Source: Kosmotogales bacterium (GTDB taxonomy: Bacteria > Thermotogota > Thermotogae > Petrotogales > Kosmotogaceae). From it: a stretch of 59,442 bases of DNA. Positions 1 to 8,429 of this stretch are shown one piece after another. The notes under the pieces were generated by a model that was not told the origin of the DNA, searched no databases, and saw only the letters and a list, made by a program, of their open reading frames with translations. Within the stretch, counting starts at the first letter, position 1. Each line of letters opens with the position of its first letter. Location of the stretch: positions 1 to 59,442 of the forward strand of contig JASGMR010000005.1 in NCBI GenBank assembly GCA_030156385.1, in the 5' to 3' direction. A program made the translations under genes and the position numbers.

Positions 1-880
1 AGCGGAATTTTTTGAAAAGGATGATCTGCTGGTTTTAAATAACAGCAGAGTTATACCGGCAAGATTCAATGGTTATAAATCCACCGGGGCCAGAGTCGAA
101 GTAGTGTTATTGGAAAAAATTTCAAGTTCTTTATGGAAAGCGATTGTACGACCGGGAGGGAAGATAAAAAAAGGCAATAAGTTATTTTTGAAGGGACTCA
201 CCTGCTTGATTCAGGATCATTGTGATGATTCCACAAGAGTGATAAAATTTCTGGGAGATAATATTGATGAACGTATACATCGTTTCGGAAAATACGCAAT
301 ACCTCCGTACATTAATTCTTATCCTGATGATCCTGAAAGATATCAGACTGTTTACTGTGAGCAAGAAGGATCTGTAGCTGCACCTACTGCAGGACTGCAC
401 TTTACCGAGGAGTTGCTTAATGATCTCGGAAAAAAAGGTGTAAATATAACCTACATAACTTTGCATGTGGGATTGGGTACATTCAGGCCAGTCAAGGTTG
501 ATGATATTGAGAATCACAAAATGCATAGAGAATATTATTCGATTTCTAAAGAAACTTCAGATATCATCAATTATACTAAGAGAATTAATAAAAGAGTAAT
601 AGCCGTAGGAACGACAACGGTGAGAACCCTTGAATCAGTTGCTCAAAAGAATGATGGACTGATAAATGAGGAAAGTGGATTCACGGATATATTTATTTAT
701 CCCGGGTTCAAATTCAATATAATAGATGGACTCATCACTAACTTTCACTTGCCAAAGTCAACATTGCTGATGTTGGTTTCTGCCCTTGCTGGAAGGGAAA
801 AAATTTTGAATGCTTACAGAAATGCCATAGAGAAGAAGTATAGATTTTTTTCCTTTGGAGACGCCTGCCTGATAATTTAA
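1..880 (+). CDS. queA: S-adenosylmethionine:tRNA ribosyltransferase-isomerase, 5' end cut off
   Basis: QueA moves the ribosyl part of S-adenosylmethionine onto preQ1-modified tRNA to make epoxyqueuosine, a late step of queuosine synthesis in the cytoplasm. The reading frame is open from base 2, well upstream of the first ATG, and its first residues carry the family motif LLVLNNSRVIPARF, so the true start lies before the window. About 292 of the usual 340 or so residues are present. Further family blocks are PTAGLHFTEELL, ITLHVGLGTFRPV, GTTTVRTLES and the C-terminal TNFHLPKSTLLMLVSA. The stop is TAA at 878-880. Nothing looks broken inside the visible part. Confidence 0.96.
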   Translation, partial: AEFFEKDDLLVLNNSRVIPARFNGYKSTGARVEVVLLEKISSSLWKAIVRPGGKIKKGNKLFLKGLTCLIQDHCDDSTRVIKFLGDNIDERIHRFGKYAIPPYINSYPDDPERYQTVYCEQEGSVAAPTAGLHFTEELLNDLGKKGVNITYITLHVGLGTFRPVKVDDIENHKMHREYYSISKETSDIINYTKRINKRVIAVGTTTVRTLESVAQKNDGLINEESGFTDIFIYPGFKFNIIDGLITNFHLPKSTLLMLVSALAGREKILNAYRNAIEKKYRFFSFGDACLII

Positions 881-893
881 AAAAACATATAAT

Positions 894-918
894 TTTTCAT
901 GTATAATATATATGAAAA
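894..918 (+). promoter_or_regulatory. Candidate -10 element inside an inverted repeat upstream of the PAS-like gene
   Basis: A perfect TATAAT lies at 902-907, between TTTTCAT (894-900) and its exact inverse ATGAAAA (912-918). No convincing -35 box is seen 16-18 bases upstream. The arms could be an operator across a promoter or chance in AT-rich DNA. The gene that follows starts at 957. Confidence 0.3.
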
Positions 919-956
919 TGTTTGAAATAAAGATTAAATAAGTACAGAGGATGGTT

Positions 957-1646
957 ATGACTGGATTATATTCAAAACCTAGAATACTTATTATAAGTAA
1001 AGGTCACAAGAGCGCGAAGAGAATATTGGAAGTGTTTGACGACAACTTTCAGGTTAGCTATACGACCAAAATTGACCCGGAAAAATTTGATGTGTCGGAT
1101 GCGGCGGTTTTTGATTATATAAATGATAATATCGTTGACATTTCCAGCAAAAATAGTATTTTGAATATTTATTTGATTAACGATGTTTCTGAGGTTGAAA
1201 AGTACAATTTAAGATACGGAGAATATTTGTTGAGGGGTCCCGGATATTTAAGATTTCTTCCTGAATTGATAATAACTTTACTCGAAAGAAAGTTATGCAA
1301 TAATCAATTGAATTTTGAGGTTAACAAATATATGGATTTACTGATGAAATTGAACTTTGGAATATTATTACTCAGAAAAAGGAACGGAACCATTTTTTTT
1401 GCAAATAATTATGCCTTGAAGTTGATGGATTTGAAAATTGATGAAGTTAGAAATAAACGTATTGAAGATTTGAATATATTTGAAGATATTGAAAAGTTTA
1501 AATTGGATGACCATAATCTCAATAAAAAAATTGATGTTCTGAGAAAAAACGATGAAAAATTACCCGTGGTTTTTTCTTCTAATGAAACTCTTTTTGGAGC
1601 TCAAAAAATCATACAATTTGTTTTTACAAATTTAGATAAAGTTTAA
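957..1646 (+). CDS. PAS-domain-like putative signalling protein
   Basis: The protein has 229 residues. Its N-terminal half (about 1-110, beginning near KPRILIISKGHKSAKRIL) has the alternating strand/helix look of a receiver-like fold, but no clear phosphoacceptor motif. The second half (about 125-225) looks like a PAS sensor domain: a helix, then FGILLLRKRNGTIFFANNYA, then LMDLK and a closing strand IIQFVFTNL. There is no output or kinase domain, so it may bind a ligand or partner protein. The longest frame begins with ATG at 951, but AGAGG at 946-950 touches that codon and is correctly spaced for the ATG at 957, which I chose. The unknown gene at 1664 follows closely and may be its partner. 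Confidence 0.6.
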   Translation: MTGLYSKPRILIISKGHKSAKRILEVFDDNFQVSYTTKIDPEKFDVSDAAVFDYINDNIVDISSKNSILNIYLINDVSEVEKYNLRYGEYLLRGPGYLRFLPELIITLLERKLCNNQLNFEVNKYMDLLMKLNFGILLLRKRNGTIFFANNYALKLMDLKIDEVRNKRIEDLNIFEDIEKFKLDDHNLNKKIDVLRKNDEKLPVVFSSNETLFGAQKIIQFVFTNLDKV

Positions 1647-1663
1647 TCTATGGAGGCTGTTTT

Positions 1664-2893
1664 ATGAAATACGCAGAATGGGTTAACATGGAAGAAAGTA
1701 TTTTTCATAAAAAGGTGTATCGCGCAGTGAAAAACAATAAGTGGGATACATTCATAATTAACTTCGTAAAAGATCTGAAATGGGTTTTTACGCAAAAAAG
1801 ATCTTTGAGTCTGGATTCTGTGAATGGAAATTTGATTCCATACAATGAAAACAGGGCGTTTAATTTAATGGCTTCTTCCATAAAAATAAATTACGAATAT
1901 AGTGACGTAGGAGAATTTGCGATATTCCAGGCGTTGAATTTAATCAAAAATAAATTTCTTTTCAAGCCCGAAAAGATGTATAAAAGCCAGGTTGATGTTT
2001 CAAAGGAGAATTTTGTCAATGCGATATTTGAAGGGCAGCAATCACAGGCGATTACTATTTTTAAAGATCTGTTCAATGAGAATCTTAATTTATCTGAGAT
2101 TAAGGAATTGCTTTATTTTTTCAGCATCATAAATATCGAAGATTCCACACACAGGAAAGCCAGAAATCTAGGGATGAAAATCTGTACCACGAATGAAGTC
2201 TTTTATATGTGTTCTTTATTTTCAGAAATAAAAGAAACTCTTCTGGAATGGCTAATAGGATTTCTTTCAATGCCATATATACAGATTTCGCTCTTTGATA
2301 TAACAACATATAATCAAATATTTGATGAAAAATGGGCAACCGGTCCGAGAAAAATTGATAAAGAGGTATTTGACGAACTTTATGAAGGGATATATAAGAA
2401 AAATCCCATAAGTAACTTGTTGGTCAAACTTTTACAGGATAATTATTCTTTGAATTCTATAAGGAATGCACTGAATATTGTAGTCTTGAGATTTTTTGTA
2501 GAAAGAAATGTAGAAACTCCATTTTATTTTATTAATCTGTTCAATTATTTAAATCAATCGAGTACTTATTATGATAATTACAGAAATATAAAGGCGATCA
2601 AGGCCCTTTTCACCCAGGCGAATTACCTGGAGATAGTTTTGAATGAAAGGGGTGGAAGTGGGAAAGATTCGAATGAATACGTTGGAGAGGAGTTTGATGA
2701 ATTGGTTAAAGAAATGGTTTTGAATGATCTGAATCATTCAAATTCACTGAATTACGAATTCATTTCCTCCTTAATAGACGAAAGAAAACAATCTCCCTCC
2801 TGGGCCGATGAGTATTTTAATAAATCGATTGAAAAATCGGGAAGCTTTTTTGATAAAACTAGAAGTATATATGAAATATTTAAGAAATTATAA
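1664..2893 (+). CDS. Unrecognised 409-residue protein
   Basis: I do not recognise this family. A good Shine-Dalgarno GGAGG (1651-1655) precedes the ATG by 8 bases and the frame is uninterrupted for 409 codons with the same AT-rich codon use as its neighbours, so it is a real gene. The sequence is rich in Leu, Ile, Phe, Asn and Lys, has no signal peptide, no transmembrane segment and no nucleotide-binding or catalytic motif that I can see. It reads as mostly helical. It lies 17 bases after the PAS-like gene, so the two are probably co-transcribed. The next gene has its own promoter, so this is likely the end of the unit. Confidence 0.75.
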   Translation: MKYAEWVNMEESIFHKKVYRAVKNNKWDTFIINFVKDLKWVFTQKRSLSLDSVNGNLIPYNENRAFNLMASSIKINYEYSDVGEFAIFQALNLIKNKFLFKPEKMYKSQVDVSKENFVNAIFEGQQSQAITIFKDLFNENLNLSEIKELLYFFSIINIEDSTHRKARNLGMKICTTNEVFYMCSLFSEIKETLLEWLIGFLSMPYIQISLFDITTYNQIFDEKWATGPRKIDKEVFDELYEGIYKKNPISNLLVKLLQDNYSLNSIRNALNIVVLRFFVERNVETPFYFINLFNYLNQSSTYYDNYRNIKAIKALFTQANYLEIVLNERGGSGKDSNEYVGEEFDELVKEMVLNDLNHSNSLNYEFISSLIDERKQSPSWADEYFNKSIEKSGSFFDKTRSIYEIFKKL

Positions 2894-2913
2894 GAATTGA
2901 AGATTGATTTTTC

Positions 2914-2942
2914 CTGATAAAATTTGTTTATTTTGGTATAAT
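2914..2942 (+). promoter_or_regulatory. Extended -10 promoter for the DUF2344 gene
   Basis: CTGATA (2914-2919) is followed after 17 bases by a perfect TATAAT (2937-2942). The -10 box is preceded by TGG (2934-2936), which fits the extended TGn element. Transcription would start near 2949. That places the TTG at 2957 almost at the RNA 5' end and leaves the GGGAGG at 2959-2964 as the ribosome binding site for a later start codon. Confidence 0.7.
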
Positions 2943-2971
2943 CTCTTGGAAAGTAATTGGGAGGTTATTTT

Positions 2972-3637
2972 ATCAGATATATAGTAAGATTCTGCAGAGG
3001 AGGATTTTTAAGATTTCTTTCTCAAAACGAAACAAAATCGGCTTTTGAAAAATTATTAAGAAGAAATAAATTACCATTGACTTATACAGAAGGGTATAAC
3101 CCCCATCCAAAAATCAGCTATTCGGATGCAATGAAAACCGGTGTGGCGTCATCGGGTTTTTATGCTCTGATAAATACCGATTGTGAAGTGGAAGAAATCA
3201 ATGAAAACTTCAAAAACGATATTTCAGGACTAAAGATTTTAAAATTCTGGAAGCTTTATCAAAACGATAAATTGGATGATTACATAAATGGATATGAATT
3301 CAGGATTTTTTTGAATTATAAAAATTTTGAATGTTCACTTTACAATGAAAATAAGATGATTTTAAAAAAAACGAAGAGAAAAACTACAGAAATTCCTTCC
3401 GGTGAAGTTTTTAAGAATATTTCTTTTAAAAAATTAAATAAATACTTTATGGTAGAATACGATATGTTAAGGGGCAATATGGTATCTTATGAAAGTATTA
3501 TTGAACTACTTTCAAAGAGAGATGTTACGGAATATAAAGACGTGTATGTTTATGTTCAGGATGCCATATTGGATGGTGAAAAAACATCGAATATTTTAAA
3601 TGATAAATTAGGAGGTAGTGTGAATGTCAGGTCATAA
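2972..3637 (+). CDS. DUF2344 / TIGR03936 radical-SAM-linked protein, probable ATC start
   Basis: This family is normally found fused or next to a B12-binding radical SAM protein, and its own function is unknown. The N-terminus IRYIVRFCRGGFLRFLSQNE and the block EGYNPHPKISYS match the family pattern, which begins with Met at the position of the first Ile here. That Ile codon is ATC at 2972, seven bases after GGGAGG (2959-2964). The only conventional upstream start in frame, TTG at 2957, lies before the ribosome binding site and about 8 bases from the predicted transcript end. I therefore place the start at ATC, giving about 221 residues. The gene overlaps yebC by 14 bases. No radical SAM partner is seen nearby. 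Confidence 0.75.
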   Translation: MRYIVRFCRGGFLRFLSQNETKSAFEKLLRRNKLPLTYTEGYNPHPKISYSDAMKTGVASSGFYALINTDCEVEEINENFKNDISGLKILKFWKLYQNDKLDDYINGYEFRIFLNYKNFECSLYNENKMILKKTKRKTTEIPSGEVFKNISFKKLNKYFMVEYDMLRGNMVSYESIIELLSKRDVTEYKDVYVYVQDAILDGEKTSNILNDKLGGSVNVRS

Positions 3638-4382
3638 TAAGTGGTCTAATATTCAGCACAGAAAGGGTGCTCAGGATGCAAAGAGGTCCAAGGTATTTAC
3701 TAAGGTAATAAGAGAATTGATGGTAGCCGCCAGAGAAGGTGGTTCCGATCCCGATACCAATGCTAAATTGAAGACTGTTATTGAAAGAGCAAAGGCAGCT
3801 AATATGCCAAAAGATACGATGGAGAAGGCTATAAAAAAAGGTGCTGGAGAGCTTGAGGGTGTAATATACGAAGAAGCGATGTATGAAGCTTATGCACCGG
3901 CCGGGGTAGCATTGATGATAAGGGTTTTGACGGATAACAAGAACAGAACCGCCCAGGAAGTAAAACATACTCTTTCAAAATATGGTGGAAGTCTGGCCAG
4001 CCCTGGAAGTGTTGCCTTTAACTTTGAAAGAAAAGGCTTAATAACGGTGCCCATTTCTGAGATATCCGATATCGAAGAGTTTGAAATGTTGGCCATAGAT
4101 GCGGGTGCTGAAGATTTCAATGAAGATACCGATCCTTTTGAAATAATCGTTAGTCCGGAAACGGTTTCCGATGTAAAAAGTAATCTGGAAGATGCGGGGT
4201 ACAGTACGAGTGCCGTTTTAGCTTATTTACCGAAGAGTACGTCTGTTGTAACCGGTCCAGATGTCGTTAAAGTTTTGAAATTAGTCAATTATTTGGAAGA
4301 TAACGATGACGTTCAGGAAATTTTCGCTAATTTCGATATATCGGATGAAGAAATGGAAAAAGCGATGGATGAATTAGGTTAA
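3624..4382 (+). CDS. yebC: YebC/PmpR family protein
   Basis: The protein has 252 residues, the normal length. The N-terminus MSGHNKWSNIQHRKGAQDAK is the family signature, followed by FTKVIRELMVAAREGG and the central block EAYAPAGVALMIRVLTDNKNRT. YebC proteins were first described as DNA-binding regulators, and some are now described as translation factors that help ribosomes at proline-rich stretches. They act in the cytoplasm. AGGAGG (3610-3615) lies inside the end of the upstream gene, so translation of the two is probably coupled. A hairpin with a T-run follows the stop. Confidence 0.96.
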   Translation: MSGHNKWSNIQHRKGAQDAKRSKVFTKVIRELMVAAREGGSDPDTNAKLKTVIERAKAANMPKDTMEKAIKKGAGELEGVIYEEAMYEAYAPAGVALMIRVLTDNKNRTAQEVKHTLSKYGGSLASPGSVAFNFERKGLITVPISEISDIEEFEMLAIDAGAEDFNEDTDPFEIIVSPETVSDVKSNLEDAGYSTSAVLAYLPKSTSVVTGPDVVKVLKLVNYLEDNDDVQEIFANFDISDEEMEKAMDELG

Positions 4383-4390
4383 AATTTAGT

Positions 4391-4415
4391 GCCCCTTTTT
4401 GGGGCTCGTTTTTCC
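4391..4415 (+). terminator. Possible intrinsic terminator between yebC and lspA
   Basis: GCCCC (4391-4395) and GGGGC (4401-4405) can pair around a TTTTT loop, followed by TCGTTTTTCC. The stem has only five pairs, but all are G-C, and a short T-run follows. The lspA ribosome binding site is only a few bases downstream, so it may be a leaky terminator or attenuator and not a full stop. Confidence 0.5.
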
Positions 4416-4428
4416 ATTGGAGGTTGAA

Positions 4429-4899
4429 TTGTTTACCAGTCTGGCAATTTTAATAGCATTGTTGACCGATCAGTTTTCGAAATTTATTATTCAATCTAAT
4501 TTCGAATATTCTCAAAGAATTGATTTGGTGGGGGAATTTTTGGGATTGAGATATATAAACAATAATGGTGTGGGTTTTGGTCTGTTTTCAGGTTTGAATC
4601 CAATAACCATAAGTATTATAATATCTGTTATTCTGTTCGTTTTAATTTCCTTTGCCATTAAGTATAAAAAACAAATCGATGGCCCTATACAATTTTTCAT
4701 AGGCATGATCATTGGTGGTGCTTTGGGAAATTTAGTCGATAGAATAAGATTTGGCTATGTGGTTGATTTTATTGAATTGTTTAAATTTCCTGCGATATTC
4801 AATTTTTCAGATTCGTTTATTGTAGTCGGAGTTATTCTATTGATTTTAGCAATCCTTATTAAGGGGAAGAAAAGTGCTTCATCAACTGTTAGTGAGTAG
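4429..4899 (+). CDS. lspA: Lipoprotein signal peptidase (signal peptidase II)
   Basis: LspA is a membrane aspartyl protease that removes signal peptides from diacylated prolipoproteins. From TTG at 4429 it has 156 residues, the usual size. GGAGG (4419-4423) is correctly placed for this TTG, while the longer frame from 4399 would start inside the preceding hairpin. Family blocks are TDQFSKFII, NNGVGFGLFSG, GALGNLVDRIRFGYVVDF and FNFSDSFIVVG. The last two carry the two catalytic aspartates. Four hydrophobic segments are visible. It overlaps rluD by 26 bases, so the two are likely translated together. Confidence 0.94.
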   Translation: MFTSLAILIALLTDQFSKFIIQSNFEYSQRIDLVGEFLGLRYINNNGVGFGLFSGLNPITISIIISVILFVLISFAIKYKKQIDGPIQFFIGMIIGGALGNLVDRIRFGYVVDFIELFKFPAIFNFSDSFIVVGVILLILAILIKGKKSASSTVSE

Positions 4900-5800
4900 C
4901 AATGATGAAGGATTAAGATTGGACCTTTTTATAACAAATAAATCACCAAAATGGGTTTCACGCTCGTCAATTCAAAGAATTATCAAAGAAAAAAAGATTT
5001 TTGTGAATGGAATATCGAAAAAACCTTCCTACAAGGTAAAACCCGGGGAAGAAGTTTCATACGAACTTCCGGGAGAACCTGTAACCAATGAAGTAATTCC
5101 TGAAGATATACCGCTCAATATTATTTATGAAGATAAAGATATTATAGTTATCAATAAAACTCCCGGTATGATCGTACATCCAACACCGAGTAAAAATACC
5201 GGGACGCTGGTCAATGCACTTTTGTATCACTGCAATGATTTGCAGGGAATAGGAGGGGTGTTGAGGCCCGGGATAGTTCACAGATTAGATAAGGAAACCA
5301 GTGGTGTTTTAGTCGTAGCAAAAAATGAAAAAGCACATGTATCGATTTCTGAGCAATTTAAAGAAAGACTCACGGAAAAAAGATATATCACTTTACTCAA
5401 GGGAAGTACACCGGATAATGGAAAAATAGAGTTTTCTATTGAAAGGCATCCAATAAACAGATTGAAAATGAGGGCCTCATACACCGGTAAGGAATCTCTG
5501 ACTTATTTTAGAACTTTGAAACATTACAAAGACAGCTCCTTGGTGCTGGTTTTTCCAAAAACGGGAAGAACTCATCAGATAAGAGTGCATTTCAGAAATC
5601 TTGGATACAAAATGTATGGTGACAAACTCTACGGTGATGGAATGGCCGATGAGAAATTTGGTATCAAAAGACAGATGCTGCATGCCTGCTATTTATCTTT
5701 TTTTCATCCTTCAACAGGAAAAAGGGTAAAATTTACCGCTCCCCTGTTATGTGATTTTAAACAAGCTATTGTAAATCTTTCAAAAATAGGGAATGAGTGA
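4874..5800 (+). CDS. rluD: RluA/RluD family 23S rRNA pseudouridine synthase
   Basis: This enzyme turns specific uridines in large-subunit rRNA into pseudouridines. It has 308 residues: an N-terminal S4 RNA-binding domain (about 1-70, with VSRSSIQRIIKEKKIFVNG), then the synthase domain. The catalytic motif HRLDKETSGVLVVAK has its aspartate near residue 139, and KTGRTHQIRVHF with YGDKLYG follows. The GTG start is preceded by AGGGGAAG (4862-4869). Which rRNA positions it modifies cannot be told from the sequence; RluD-type is the best guess from the S4 domain and length. It overlaps lspA upstream and dnaE downstream. Confidence 0.92.
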   Translation: MLHQLLVSSNDEGLRLDLFITNKSPKWVSRSSIQRIIKEKKIFVNGISKKPSYKVKPGEEVSYELPGEPVTNEVIPEDIPLNIIYEDKDIIVINKTPGMIVHPTPSKNTGTLVNALLYHCNDLQGIGGVLRPGIVHRLDKETSGVLVVAKNEKAHVSISEQFKERLTEKRYITLLKGSTPDNGKIEFSIERHPINRLKMRASYTGKESLTYFRTLKHYKDSSLVLVFPKTGRTHQIRVHFRNLGYKMYGDKLYGDGMADEKFGIKRQMLHACYLSFFHPSTGKRVKFTAPLLCDFKQAIVNLSKIGNE

Positions 5801-8429
5801 TTTGAAAATCGCTTTTATTAAGACCTCTGACGATCTGTTTGAATCAATATTGACTCCGAATGAAACGTTGCAATTTTTAATTGAAAATGATTATACCCAT
5901 TGCGTTATACTTGATAATAACTTAGATTCGTTTATAAAGTGGTATAAGGAATTTAAGCTCTCCAAAATTAAACTGTTTCCCGGTTTGGAAGATAAAGATT
6001 TCTTTTATGTTGCGAGAAATTCCCGTGAATTTTTTCAACTGCTGGCTCATTATAATGGGTTGATCGAAAAACCGGATATAGAGATAAAAATTTATAAAAG
6101 GAATCCCGATGAAGAATTCGGCATTTTTATTTCCAGATATTTAAAAAAAGAAGATAAGGAAATTTTGGATATTTATAGGTTTATAGGTGGAAAAGTTCCT
6201 TTAAAAGGTAATCACTTCGTTTTAAATGACGGTAATTACGATAAATATAAAAATTATTTTTCTGAGATAATTAAACAACTTCCGGACGAATTCATATTCA
6301 AAAAATATATACATAATTTTCCCGTTGGAGAGAGTGAAGATTTACGTGAAATTTGCGAGAGAACTTTAAGAAATTTTCAAAACGTGGATTTTGAGAAATA
6401 TCTGAAAAGATTGAACTATGAATTGAGTGTTATAAAAGAAAAGAAGTTTCAGGATTATTTTTTGATAGTTTCGAGAATTATGGAACTGGCGAGTAAAAAT
6501 GGGATTTTAATCGGTCCGGGAAGAGGTTCCGCAGTAGGTTCGCTGGTTGCAAATTGTATGAATATAACCAGTATAGATCCCTTGAAATACGATTTGTATT
6601 TCGAACGATTCATGAATCCATCGAGAAATGATTACCCCGATATAGATATAGATGTTGAAGATGAGAAAAGAAGAGATCTATTGAGAATTTTGCAGAATGA
6701 ATATGGAAAAGAGAAAGTTATACTGATTCAGACCAAGGGAAAAGTTTCCGAGAATAAAATAGAAGAGGGAATAAAAAACTACTTCAGAGGAATAAATTCA
6801 AACTTAAATTATAAAAATTACCGGGGTAAGGGAATTTTGCGAAACCTTTTTTATAATAGAAGTGTACACGCCGCAGGAATAATTCTTTCCAGGGATAATC
6901 TTAAGAAAATGATACCGCTTAGAGAGAAAGATGGTTTTTACATATCGGAATGGGATATGAATTCATTGGAATATTGTGGATTGATTAAAATAGATCTTCT
7001 TGGTCTCAGAAACATAACCACATTGAAAAAATTCGGTTTAAAAAGACGCGATTGGGATAAAATCCAGAATCCAAATGAAGTTTTCAGACTCTTCAGCGAA
7101 GGTATGACAGCGGGGATATTTCAGTTTGAAAGTAATGAAGCATCGGTACTATCGAGGAAATACAAACCGAAAAATATAAATGAACTGTCCATTTTAATGG
7201 CCCTGAACAGACCCGGACCCATTTCGACAGGGGTATCGGCAAAGAGTATATTGAACAGAAGAAAGAAGTTTTCTTCCATAGAGTATGAAGATGATCAGAT
7301 GTTTTTTCAGGAAGATATAATTAAATATGGCATAGATAATCTTATGCTTAACGCGTATGAGGCGGAAAATTTAAGGAAAGCGTTATCAAAAAAAGATCTG
7401 GATTTATTGAATTTAGCCACTTCCAGAATAGTTGAAGAATCACTTTTTTCAAGAAATATGATAAATAAAGAAATAGAATATCTTAAAAAATTTGCCGCTT
7501 ACTCTTTTAATAAATCTCACAGCATAGCGTATTCATTTATTTCATACTGGCTGGAATTTTTTAAATATAAATATACGAGAGATTTTTATGATCTGTTTTT
7601 ATCTCAATCCGAAAGGAAAAAAAGGATTCGGTTTTTGGCGGAAATTTTATCGATGAATCACAATTTATCGTTGAGCAATTTAAAAAGCGAAATTTTCATC
7701 GACCCGAATAAATTTAACATAAAAATCGATATCGATGATAATAAAATAAGAGAAAAAGAATCCGACTTTTATGAGTGGATAAACGAAAACGGGAAAAAAC
7801 TTTCGAACAAAAATCTTGAGTTTCTGATAAAGATAGGATGGTTTGATGATATAAAGAGCAGGAGTCAATTGATCAATGAGATAAACGAACTGTCGATAGG
7901 CATAGATCCTGAGTTGAGAAACATGACAAAGATTTTCGGTGTTAAAACTGTGGAAGGAAAAAAACGGGTTGAGGATGATGGCTTTGCAAAAGCTATAATG
8001 GAATATGAGGTTCTGGGGTTCAACATTACCCGTTTTGAAATAGAAAAGGATAATATATTTGAAACCAATTCATTGGAAGAACTGATTGCAAAATGCGGAA
8101 CAGGAATTTGTTTTTATGAATCCAGAGTTTACAACGATAAAAGGTATGTATCAAATGGTCAGATAATTTTCGAGGTCGATTATAACGTTCCGGAAAAGGG
8201 TTATATTTATATAAAAGACGGGAAATTTTCTGAAAACAGTTTTTTTAAAGTCGGTAAAATAAACAGAATAATTGAGATTTATAAAGGATTTATTGAAAAA
8301 GAAAATATTCGAAAAACCGGTAAAAATATTTGCCTGCGTATATTTTTTGATAATTATAATTTAGAATTAAAAAATTCATTTATTATCAATGATTTTCCTG
8401 ATGAAATTGTAGTTGAGGAGAAAAGATGA
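5793..8429 (+). CDS. dnaE: DNA polymerase III alpha subunit (DnaE family), degenerate PHP domain
   Basis: This is a C-family replicative polymerase catalytic subunit of 878 residues, short for the family (about 1,050-1,160). The palm is intact: IGPGRGSAVGSLVA near residue 240, PDIDIDVED at 282-290 with two catalytic aspartates, and IDLLGLR with the third near residue 401. RSVHAAGI and KSHSIAYSFISYWLEFFK are also conserved. The first 165 or so residues occupy the place of the PHP domain but lack its metal-binding histidines, so proofreading or pyrophosphatase activity from that domain is unlikely. From memory, Thermotoga species carry a similarly short DnaE beside a PolC; no polC is in this window. 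It overlaps rluD by 8 bases and the next gene by 4. Confidence 0.92.
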   Translation: MSDLKIAFIKTSDDLFESILTPNETLQFLIENDYTHCVILDNNLDSFIKWYKEFKLSKIKLFPGLEDKDFFYVARNSREFFQLLAHYNGLIEKPDIEIKIYKRNPDEEFGIFISRYLKKEDKEILDIYRFIGGKVPLKGNHFVLNDGNYDKYKNYFSEIIKQLPDEFIFKKYIHNFPVGESEDLREICERTLRNFQNVDFEKYLKRLNYELSVIKEKKFQDYFLIVSRIMELASKNGILIGPGRGSAVGSLVANCMNITSIDPLKYDLYFERFMNPSRNDYPDIDIDVEDEKRRDLLRILQNEYGKEKVILIQTKGKVSENKIEEGIKNYFRGINSNLNYKNYRGKGILRNLFYNRSVHAAGIILSRDNLKKMIPLREKDGFYISEWDMNSLEYCGLIKIDLLGLRNITTLKKFGLKRRDWDKIQNPNEVFRLFSEGMTAGIFQFESNEASVLSRKYKPKNINELSILMALNRPGPISTGVSAKSILNRRKKFSSIEYEDDQMFFQEDIIKYGIDNLMLNAYEAENLRKALSKKDLDLLNLATSRIVEESLFSRNMINKEIEYLKKFAAYSFNKSHSIAYSFISYWLEFFKYKYTRDFYDLFLSQSERKKRIRFLAEILSMNHNLSLSNLKSEIFIDPNKFNIKIDIDDNKIREKESDFYEWINENGKKLSNKNLEFLIKIGWFDDIKSRSQLINEINELSIGIDPELRNMTKIFGVKTVEGKKRVEDDGFAKAIMEYEVLGFNITRFEIEKDNIFETNSLEELIAKCGTGICFYESRVYNDKRYVSNGQIIFEVDYNVPEKGYIYIKDGKFSENSFFKVGKINRIIEIYKGFIEKENIRKTGKNICLRIFFDNYNLELKNSFIINDFPDEIVVEEKR

